Shown here: positions 1 through 6,758 of the stretch, in pieces
Position numbering within the stretch: the first letter of the stretch is position 1
Layout: the number at the start of each line of letters is the position of its first letter
From: Acidobacteriota bacterium
GTDB lineage: Bacteria; Actinomycetota; Acidimicrobiia; Acidimicrobiales; Ilumatobacteraceae
Assembly: GCA_018969685.1 (NCBI GenBank)
Contig: JAGWXX010000003.1
Span: forward strand, 1 to 64,000
Direction of reading: 5' to 3'
DNA length: 64,000 nt
Position numbers and translations under genes: made by a program
The notes under the pieces: model-generated
Told to the model about the DNA's origin: nothing
Database searches by the model: none
Seen by the model: the letters and a program-made list of their open reading frames with translations, nothing else

Positions 1-1701
1 GCCGCGCGTCTGGCCGATGTACTCCACGATGAAGTCGCCTGGGTAGTGGCTCTCGAACCAGTCGCGGTTCTCGAACGGGTAGTGCACCTGCGCAAAGGGC
101 ATCGAGCCGCTCTCGAACCAGCAGTCGAGCACCTCCGGCACGCGGCGCATCGTCGATCGTCCGGTGGGATCGTCGGGATTGGGCCGCACGAGGTCGTCGA
201 TCGCCGGACGGTGCAGGTCGGCGACCCCGGGCCCGAAGTCGCGCTCGAGTTCCTCGATGCTGCCGTAGACGTCGGTTCGGGGGTGCGCAGGATCGTCGCT
301 CTTCCAGACCGGGATGGGCGCGCCCCAGAACCGGTTGCGGCTGATCGTCCAGTCCCTCGCGTTCGCCAGCCACTTGCCGAAGCTGCCGTCCCGCAGGTGG
401 TCCGGCACCCACTGAATCTGCCGGTTCAACTCCACCATCCGCTGCTTCACCGCCGTCACGTCCACGAACCACGAGCTCACGGCCCGGTAGATCAACGGCG
501 TCCCGGTCCGCCAACAGTGCGGGTAGGAGTGGACGTACGACTCGTGCCGCAGGACCGCCCCGCGCTCCTTGAGCGCCCGCGCGATCAGCGGATTCGCGTC
601 GAAGACGAGCATGCCCTCGTAGTCCGGCACCTCGGAGGTGAACCTGCCGCGCGAGTCGACGGGCACGACGAGGTCGATGCCGTTCTCGGCGCAGGTGCGC
701 TGGTCGTCCTCGCCGAACCCGGGTGCCATGTGCACGACGCCCGTTCCGTCCTCCGTGGTGACGAAGTCGCCCGCCAGGACGCGGAACGCGCCGTCCCGGC
801 CCGCGAACCAGGGAAACAGCGGCTCGTAGCGCAGGCCGACGAGCGCCGAGCCCCGCACCGTTCCCGACTCGACGTAGCCGTCGAGCTCGCGCGCGTAGGC
901 GACGGCGCGCGCGGCCGCGAGCACGACCGTGTCGCCGTCCCGCGTCATGCGGACGTAGTCGACGTCCGGCGCCACGGCGAGCGCCAGGTTGCTGGGCAGC
1001 GTCCACGGCGTCGTCGTCCACGCCAACAGGCGCGATCCGTCCTCGAGCCGGAAGCCGACCGTGAGCGCCGGATCCTGCACCTCGCGGTAGGCGTCGTCCA
1101 TGCGGGTCTCGGTGTTCGACAGCGGGGTCTCGAGCGCCCACGAATACGGCAGGACGCGGAAGCCCTCGTAGATGAGACCCTTGTCCCACAACCGCTTGAA
1201 GGCCCACATGACGCTCTCCATGTAGGTGGCGTCCAGCGTCTTGTAGTCGTTCGCGAAGTCGACCCACCTGGCCTGACGGGTGACGTAGCGTTCCCAGTCG
1301 CTCGTGTACTGCAGGACCGATGACCGGCAGTGCTCGTTGAACCGGTCCACGCCGAAGTCCTCGATCGCCTGCCGGCCCGAGATGCCCAGCTGCCGCTCGG
1401 CCTCCGCCTCGGCGGGCAGGCCGTGGCAGTCCCAGCCGAACCGGCGCTCGACGCGGCGGCCGCGCATCGTCTGGTAGCGCGGGACCGCGTCCTTCACGAA
1501 CCCCGTCAGGAGGTGGCCGTAGTGCGGGAGGCCGTTGGCGAACGGCGGACCGTCATAGAAGACGTATTCGTTCGCTCCGTCCGTCCCTGCCGCACGCTGG
1601 TCGATGGAGGCCCGGAACGTCCCGTCCCGCTCCCAGAACTCGAGTATTCCCCGCTCGATCGCAGGGAAGTCCGGCTGCGGATCGACGTCGGGGTATGCCA
1701 C
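1..1701 (-). CDS. ileS: Isoleucyl-tRNA synthetase (C-terminus beyond the window)
   Basis: Class I aminoacyl-tRNA synthetase that charges tRNA-Ile in the cytoplasm. The first 567 codons are present and the left edge cuts the frame, so the KMSKS loop and anticodon-binding domain lie outside. The start is GTG at 1701, followed by [20 protein letters not shown]. The class I HIGH motif appears as HYGH inside [12 protein letters not shown] near residue 55, and the editing (CP1) domain follows. The last visible residues, [12 protein letters not shown], are the conserved stretch just before WFYTLH in this family, which confirms the frame to the edge. It follows yggT by 27 bases and is the last dcw-linked gene seen. 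Confidence 0.95.
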   Translation of the reverse strand, partial: MAYPDVDPQPDFPAIERGILEFWERDGTFRASIDQRAAGTDGANEYVFYDGPPFANGLPHYGHLLTGFVKDAVPRYQTMRGRRVERRFGWDCHGLPAEAEAERQLGISGRQAIEDFGVDRFNEHCRSSVLQYTSDWERYVTRQARWVDFANDYKTLDATYMESVMWAFKRLWDKGLIYEGFRVLPYSWALETPLSNTETRMDDAYREVQDPALTVGFRLEDGSRLLAWTTTPWTLPSNLALAVAPDVDYVRMTRDGDTVVLAAARAVAYARELDGYVESGTVRGSALVGLRYEPLFPWFAGRDGAFRVLAGDFVTTEDGTGVVHMAPGFGEDDQRTCAENGIDLVVPVDSRGRFTSEVPDYEGMLVFDANPLIARALKERGAVLRHESYVHSYPHCWRTGTPLIYRAVSSWFVDVTAVKQRMVELNRQIQWVPDHLRDGSFGKWLANARDWTISRNRFWGAPIPVWKSDDPAHPRTDVYGSIEELERDFGPGVADLHRPAIDDLVRPNPDDPTGRSTMRRVPEVLDCWFESGSMPFAQVHYPFENRDWFESHYPGDFIVEYIGQTRG

Positions 1702-1728
1702 GGCGGGCAAGTGTACGCAGGGGGCTGC

Positions 1729-1977
1729 TCAGCAGCCGAGGATCAACCGCTTCACCACGAGGTTGAGGAAGAGCACCACGACGATCGGCGAGATGTCGAT
1801 CGGTCCGACGCTCGGCAGGATCCTCCTGACGGGCTCCATCACCGGATCGGTCACCGCCGACACCAGCCGCGCGACCTGTCCGACGGCCCCCCGAGGATCG
1901 ACGGGGAACCACGACAGCACCACCCGCACGAAGACGAGCATCACGAACAGGTCGACGAGTCCGCAGAGGACGTCCAC
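1729..1977 (-). CDS. YggT family small membrane protein
   Basis: An 82-residue integral membrane protein of the YggT family, with two hydrophobic segments (about residues 2-22 and 62-81) around the family core PVMEPVRRILPSVGPIDISP. The family is linked to cell division and membrane or osmotic homeostasis, but its molecular role is not settled. It sits 2 bases after the sepF stop, in the usual sepF-yggT order. In many actinobacteria divIVA comes next; here ileS follows directly. Confidence 0.9.
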   Translation of the reverse strand: MDVLCGLVDLFVMLVFVRVVLSWFPVDPRGAVGQVARLVSAVTDPVMEPVRRILPSVGPIDISPIVVVLFLNLVVKRLILGC

Positions 1978-1979
1978 GC

Positions 1980-2603
1980 CTACCCGATCCTGACGGTGCG
2001 CGTCGCGCGGGGCCGCAGCATGAACACCCCGGCCGCGACCCTGTCGATCGAGCCCTCGGTCGCGTAGACCAGCCCGCTGGCGAAGTCGATGAGACGTCGC
2101 GCCGTGTCCTCGTCGGCCCGCCCGATGTCCATCTTCACGGCCTTGCCCGACTTCAGCAGGTCGCCGATCTCCTTGGCCTCGTCGTACTGGACCGGGTTGA
2201 CGTTGACCACCTCGCCGGTCGGAGCCGCAGGCCCGCGCCCGCCACCCCGCGCGATCGGCTGGACATGGACGCCGGAGTCGTTGGCGCGGGACGGCCTGAC
2301 GCCCGGAGGAGCGGGTCGCGACGACCCGGGGCGCCCGGACCCACGGCCGACACCCGGCCGGGGACGGCTTCGGGGCTCGTCGTACCCCTCGTCGTAGTCC
2401 TGGTCGTAGTCCTCGTAGTCCGGGTCGTACTCCTGGTCGGCATCGTCGGTGTAGTCCTCCTCATACCGGCGGCCCCGTCCGTACCGGTCGCGCCCTCCGG
2501 CCGGCGGGCGCATGCCGGAACGACCTCCACCCTGTGGATAGTCGTCGTACGGATCCTCTCCCCCGAGGCCCAGGTACTCCATGGCGCGACGCATCAGCGA
2601 CAT
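1980..2603 (-). CDS. sepF: Cell division protein SepF
   Basis: SepF anchors FtsZ to the membrane; in actinobacteria it is the main Z-ring tether. The 207-residue protein starts MSLMRRAMEYLGLG, an amphipathic membrane-targeting helix. An acidic, tyrosine-rich disordered linker (about residues 15-80) and a Pro/Arg/Gly stretch (80-130) follow. The C-terminal SepF domain (about 130-207) carries VVNVNPVQYDEAKEIGDLL and ends in RTVRIG. The start was set at this methionine because the upstream in-frame residues are arginine-rich and lack the helix. It lies 10 bases after yggS. Confidence 0.93.
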   Translation of the reverse strand: MSLMRRAMEYLGLGGEDPYDDYPQGGGRSGMRPPAGGRDRYGRGRRYEEDYTDDADQEYDPDYEDYDQDYDEGYDEPRSRPRPGVGRGSGRPGSSRPAPPGVRPSRANDSGVHVQPIARGGGRGPAAPTGEVVNVNPVQYDEAKEIGDLLKSGKAVKMDIGRADEDTARRLIDFASGLVYATEGSIDRVAAGVFMLRPRATRTVRIG

Positions 2604-2613
2604 CCCCGACAGG

Positions 2614-3291
2614 CTACCGGTCGATCGTCCCGTCCGGGACTCGCGGTCCGAACAGCGCCGATCCCACGCGGACCATGGTCGAGCCCTCCGCAACGGCGTC
2701 CTCGAAGTCGTCGCTCATGCCCATGCTGCGCTCCGCGAGGCCGAGGTCGTCCGCGATCCTCGTCAGGGCACGGAATGCCGCGCGTCGCGCAGGCACCGAC
2801 GGCTCCGTCGGGCCGAGGGTCATCGCGCCGGCGACCAGGAGCCCCGTCGCCCGCATCGACGCCACCAGCCGCCCGGCCTCCTCCGGCGCGCACCCTCCCT
2901 TCGTCGGCTCCCCCGTGAGGTTCACCTGCACGAAGACGGTCGCACCGGGCGCCCGCCGGGCGATTTCCGCCGCCACGGAGGCACGGTCGACCGACTGCCA
3001 GACGTCCACGACCCCGGACACGGAGCGCACCTTGTTCGATTGGATCCGCCCGATGAAGTGTACGGGGAGGGACGTCCGAGCCACTGCAGCCTTCGCTGCC
3101 AACTCCTGCGCATAGTTCTCCGCAATTGCGTCGCAACCTGCTGCCGCTGCGAGTTCCCACGCACCGGCCGGATGCGACTTCGTCACCGCGACCAGTGCAA
3201 CACGCCGGTCGGTCAGCTCAGCGATACGGCGGCGGATGTCCGCCGCACGCTCCACGACGCGCGCCACATCGCCGGATTCGGCCGCCGACAC
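2614..3291 (-). CDS. yggS: YggS/PLPBP family pyridoxal phosphate homeostasis protein
   Basis: A single-domain, fold-type III PLP-binding protein of 225 residues involved in vitamin B6 and amino-acid homeostasis, with no known catalytic activity. The PLP lysine is Lys38 in VALVAVTKSHP; HFIGRIQSNK and SMGMSDDFEDAVAEGSTMVRVGSALFG are the other family blocks. The usual GENR/GENY motif reads AENYAQEL here. The GTG start at 3291 directly abuts the ftsZ stop codon with no gap, so the two are probably translated together, as in the standard ftsZ-yggS-sepF order. Confidence 0.93.
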   Translation of the reverse strand: MSAAESGDVARVVERAADIRRRIAELTDRRVALVAVTKSHPAGAWELAAAAGCDAIAENYAQELAAKAAVARTSLPVHFIGRIQSNKVRSVSGVVDVWQSVDRASVAAEIARRAPGATVFVQVNLTGEPTKGGCAPEEAGRLVASMRATGLLVAGAMTLGPTEPSVPARRAAFRALTRIADDLGLAERSMGMSDDFEDAVAEGSTMVRVGSALFGPRVPDGTIDR

Positions 3292-4374
3292 CTACTTCAG
3301 GAAGTCCGGGATGTCGAGCTTCGTGGCGTCGCCGGTCACGTCATTCCCGAAGAGCTCGCGGATGCGCTGGCCCTTGGTGTCGGTCGCGCCGGCGGAGGGG
3401 CGCTGCACGGGCTTCGTCGGGGAATCGGACCTGTCGAAGCCAGCCGCGACGACGGTGACCCGGATCTCGTCCTCCAGCTCGTCGTCGATCGCCGCACCGA
3501 AGATGATGTTTGCGTCCGGATGGGTAACTGCCCGGACGATCTCGGCAGCGGCGGTCACCTCGAACAGCCCGATGTCCGACGGGCCAGTGATGTTCAATAG
3601 CACGCCGCGGGCGCCGTCGATGCCGTACTCCAGCAGGGGAGAATTCAAGGCCGCGTTGGCCGCAGCGACCGCCCGGTTGTCGCCTGTGCCGACGCCGATG
3701 CCCATTGCCACGGTCCCCGCGTTCTTGAGCACCATCCGAACGTCGGCGAAGTCGGTGTTGATCAGCGCCGGCGTCGTGACGAGCGTCGAGATGCCCGACA
3801 CGCCCTGCAGGAGGATTTCGTCGGCCTTCTTGAATGCCTCGAGGAGGCTCGTCTTGTCGGTTGCGATAGAGAGCAGACGTTCATTCGGCACGACGATCAG
3901 CGTGTCCACCTTCTCCCGCAGCTTCGGGATGCCCGCCTCGGCCTGCAACATCCGGCGTCGACCCTCGAAGACGAACGGCTTGGTGACGATCCCCACCGTC
4001 AGCGCACCCGCCGAGCGCGCGATGTCGGCGATGACCGGCGCGGCACCGGTCCCGGTGCCGCCTCCCTCACCCGCCGTAATGAACACCATGTCAGACCCTG
4101 CGATCAACTCCTCGAGCTCCTCACGGCTCGCCTCCGCCGCGAGCCGACCCACCTCAGGGTCGCTGCCGGCGCCGAGTCCGCGTGTGATCTCCCGGCCGAT
4201 GTCGATCTTGAAGTCGGCATCGCTCATCAGCAGCGCCTGCGCGTCGGTGTTCACCGCCACGAATTCGACGCCCTTCAGGCCGGCATCGATCATTCGGTTG
4301 ACGGCGTTGACCCCTGCGCCACCGACGCCGATGACCTTAATGACAGCCAGGAAATTCTGTGGACCGGTGGTCAT
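3292..4374 (-). CDS. ftsZ: Cell division GTPase FtsZ
   Basis: The tubulin homologue that forms the Z ring. The 360-residue protein carries the tubulin signature GGGTGTG at residues 104-110, NTDAQAL at 42-48 and the T7 catalytic loop [10 protein letters not shown]. It has a short variable tail and a conserved C-terminal peptide, LDIPDFLK, the binding site for SepF and other tethers. The ATG at 4374 has GGGG about nine bases upstream. The 92-base gap to ftsQ is the largest inside the division part of the cluster and is a reasonable place for an extra ftsZ promoter, though no convincing hexamer pair was identified. Confidence 0.98.
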   Translation of the reverse strand: MTTGPQNFLAVIKVIGVGGAGVNAVNRMIDAGLKGVEFVAVNTDAQALLMSDADFKIDIGREITRGLGAGSDPEVGRLAAEASREELEELIAGSDMVFITAGEGGGTGTGAAPVIADIARSAGALTVGIVTKPFVFEGRRRMLQAEAGIPKLREKVDTLIVVPNERLLSIATDKTSLLEAFKKADEILLQGVSGISTLVTTPALINTDFADVRMVLKNAGTVAMGIGVGTGDNRAVAAANAALNSPLLEYGIDGARGVLLNITGPSDIGLFEVTAAAEIVRAVTHPDANIIFGAAIDDELEDEIRVTVVAAGFDRSDSPTKPVQRPSAGATDTKGQRIRELFGNDVTGDATKLDIPDFLK

Positions 4375-4466
4375 GCAGGACGACCCCGGTCGTGGCTGGG
4401 CTCTCGGAACGCGGGCGACACCGTGTCCCTAGCCTTACACATTCCGGGCCCGGAGGTGGGCACCCT

Positions 4467-6758
4467 CTAGCGAGTCTGCACCACGGGGTCGCCGCTCGAC
4501 AGATCCACCGTCTGCAGGTCGTTCGGGTCCTGCCGACGGAGCAGCACCACCAGATTCACCAGCTTGTTGCGCATGTCGACCGGCTCGCCGAACGACACGA
4601 CGGTGCCCGTCGCCAATGTGATCGTGACCTGTCCGGTCTCGGTGACCCCGAAGGAGGCCACCAGGGGCTCGAGCTCCGGCGGCAGGGACCGCGACAGCTG
4701 CGCCGTCGCCCGAAATGGCAGGTCCGCGGTCGCACCCGGCGCCAGATTGGGGCCGGTTCCCCCGATGCGGGCATAGTCGGTCGGTGTCCCCTGCACCACG
4801 GCAAGCACGTGGCCCGAAACGTCGATCACCCGGGCGGATCCGTCCACCCCGGCGAACCACGCCACCGGCACCCGTTCCTCCAACTCGATCACAATACGGT
4901 CGGGGAAGTACCTCGAGATGCGCGCCCGCGCGACCCATGGATCCTCCTCCAGCTGGCGCCGAGCCTCGGCGGTGTCAGCGGTGAGCACGGACACGCCCAA
5001 CAGCGAGTCGACGACGCCCGCCACGCGCCCGGCATCCACGTAGCGATCCCCCTCGATCTCGACGTAGCGAACCCCGACCACCGGAGAAGCCAGCACGACC
5101 AGCGCGCCGGCAATGAGCGTCACCACCACGAGCGTGCCATAGAAGATCCGACGGCGGCGGCGCATGAGGAGCTCGCGGGAGGTGAGCACCGGCCGGTTGC
5201 GGCGAACCGACGCTCGGAGTCTCGCCAGCAACCCGGGCCGCACCGCGCCGGCTGAGTACCCACCCTCCCCCGCGGATGCCTCCCCTTCCAGCGACCCGTC
5301 GGTGATCACCACGACATGTTCCGACGACGGCGCGACGTGGGCGGTTCCCGCTCGTCGGTCGGCCATTGACCCGGCATCAAGTTCGCCGAAGCCGCCGAAC
5401 ACCACGTCGTCGACGATGACTACGCGCGACCGGCCGGACTTCTCCTTCGCCACGACGGGCGGGACCGCCGGGGGTTCCTCGTCGAGGATCTCGTCGTGTT
5501 CGCCCCGGTCCTCGGACGGCAGGACATTCGTCGATGGACCGACAGCGTGCTCGCCATCGGGATCCACGTCCCCGTCGCCGTCCCCGCCGACGAATGCAGC
5601 GAGCAGATCGGCGCGGGCCTCGTGGCCGAGCCGCTCCGGCTCGACGTGCGCGCCACCCGGCGCCACATCGGGTGCGACGAACGGCAGGGACGGATCCGCG
5701 GCCGTGCCGTCGGGCACGACCCCGTCGAAGACGTGCTCGAGCCTGACGGTCGCGACGCCGTGGTCGGTGACGTCGGCGAGCAGTTCATCCACGGCGCCGT
5801 CGGCTCCCTGGTCGAAGCCGAGCAGGCGGATCTCGCTGCGCATCCGGTACCCGTGGGCGTCCTCCACCCGCCGGCGGACCTCCGCCATCAGCGCCACCAC
5901 GTCGGCACTGCGCCCGCCCTCGTCGGCCTGGATGAAGTTCGCGTGCTTCGTGGACACCTCCGCGGAGCCGATCCGCAGACCGCGCAGTCCGAGGCCGTCG
6001 ATGAGCGCTCCCGCGGACACGCGCCCCGGCTCCGGATTGACGAACACCGAGCCGGCGTTGTGCCCACCCGGCTGGTTGTCGCGCCGCCACCGGACGATCT
6101 CGTCGATGGTCGCCTGTCCGTCCGAGGCGTCCGCGGCCCACTCGAGACTGACCGTGGCGGACAGCACCACGTGGTCGTCGCCCAGTGCCGATCCGCGGAA
6201 CCGGAGGCCGAGGGCCTCCGCCGCGACGGGGCGGTCCAGTCCACGGCGGAGATGGAAGAGGTGCACGCGCTCCAGCGACGCAGCCATGTCGGAGCCGTGG
6301 CCCCCCGCGTTCATCCGCACCGCCCCACCGACCGAGCCGGGGACGCCCACTGCCCACTCAAACCCCGAGAGGCCCGCCGCCACCGACCTGCGCGCCGCGA
6401 CCGGCAGCGCCACCGAGCCGCCGAAGGTCGCCAGCGCAGGTCCACCTCCGCCCCCGGAACGGGACGGCACGTCGATCTCGTCGCAGGCGCCCCCGAGGAC
6501 GACCACGAGGCCGGCGAAGCCCGCGTCCGACACCAGCAGGTTGCTGCCCTTTCCCACGACCACCGCAGGGACGTCCAGGCCATCGAGCGCCGCGGAGATG
6601 CGACGGAGGTCGGCGACCGATCCCGCACGGACGAGCAGCGCCGCGCTGCCGCCGACCCGGTATGTCGTCATCGGCCCCAGCGGGACGTCGCGCGCCGCAA
6701 CCGGTCCCAGACGCTCTGCGAGGACGGCGAGGCCGTCCGCGACGTCCCCGCCGCTCAC
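4467..6758 (-). CDS. murB-ftsQ: MurB-FtsQ fusion: UDP-N-acetylmuramate dehydrogenase joined to divisome protein FtsQ
   Basis: One uninterrupted 763-residue frame. Residues 1-318 are a complete FAD-dependent MurB (enolpyruvyl reductase making UDP-MurNAc): VVGKGSNLLVSD (68-79), GVPGSVGGAVRMNAGG (138-153), catalytic serine in NAGSVFVNP (Ser237), KHANFI (271-276) and the glutamate of RMRSEIRLLG (Glu309). Residues 319-535 are a low-complexity Asp/Gly/Glu/Pro-rich linker ending in a basic patch. Residues 539-557 are one transmembrane helix, 560-630 the POTRA domain (VRYVEIEGDRYV...WVARARISRYFPD) and 630-763 the FtsQ beta domain. The topology puts MurB in the cytoplasm and FtsQ outside. The GTG start overlaps the murC stop by 4 bp (GTGA). 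An internal ATG at 5366 (Met465) could give a separate FtsQ but has no clear ribosome site. Confidence 0.9.
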   Translation of the reverse strand: MSGGDVADGLAVLAERLGPVAARDVPLGPMTTYRVGGSAALLVRAGSVADLRRISAALDGLDVPAVVVGKGSNLLVSDAGFAGLVVVLGGACDEIDVPSRSGGGGGPALATFGGSVALPVAARRSVAAGLSGFEWAVGVPGSVGGAVRMNAGGHGSDMAASLERVHLFHLRRGLDRPVAAEALGLRFRGSALGDDHVVLSATVSLEWAADASDGQATIDEIVRWRRDNQPGGHNAGSVFVNPEPGRVSAGALIDGLGLRGLRIGSAEVSTKHANFIQADEGGRSADVVALMAEVRRRVEDAHGYRMRSEIRLLGFDQGADGAVDELLADVTDHGVATVRLEHVFDGVVPDGTAADPSLPFVAPDVAPGGAHVEPERLGHEARADLLAAFVGGDGDGDVDPDGEHAVGPSTNVLPSEDRGEHDEILDEEPPAVPPVVAKEKSGRSRVVIVDDVVFGGFGELDAGSMADRRAGTAHVAPSSEHVVVITDGSLEGEASAGEGGYSAGAVRPGLLARLRASVRRNRPVLTSRELLMRRRRRIFYGTLVVVTLIAGALVVLASPVVGVRYVEIEGDRYVDAGRVAGVVDSLLGVSVLTADTAEARRQLEEDPWVARARISRYFPDRIVIELEERVPVAWFAGVDGSARVIDVSGHVLAVVQGTPTDYARIGGTGPNLAPGATADLPFRATAQLSRSLPPELEPLVASFGVTETGQVTITLATGTVVSFGEPVDMRNKLVNLVVLLRRQDPNDLQTVDLSSGDPVVQTR

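Noticed and set aside
2370-2460. A repeat of GTAGTCCTC-like units as a DNA repeat element
   Set aside because: It simply encodes the acidic Asp/Tyr linker of SepF and has no regular period.
5366-5400. A separate ftsQ gene starting at the internal ATG (5366)
   Set aside because: No clear ribosome site precedes it and the MurB frame has no stop before it, so the fused product is the simpler reading. It is kept only as a possible secondary product.
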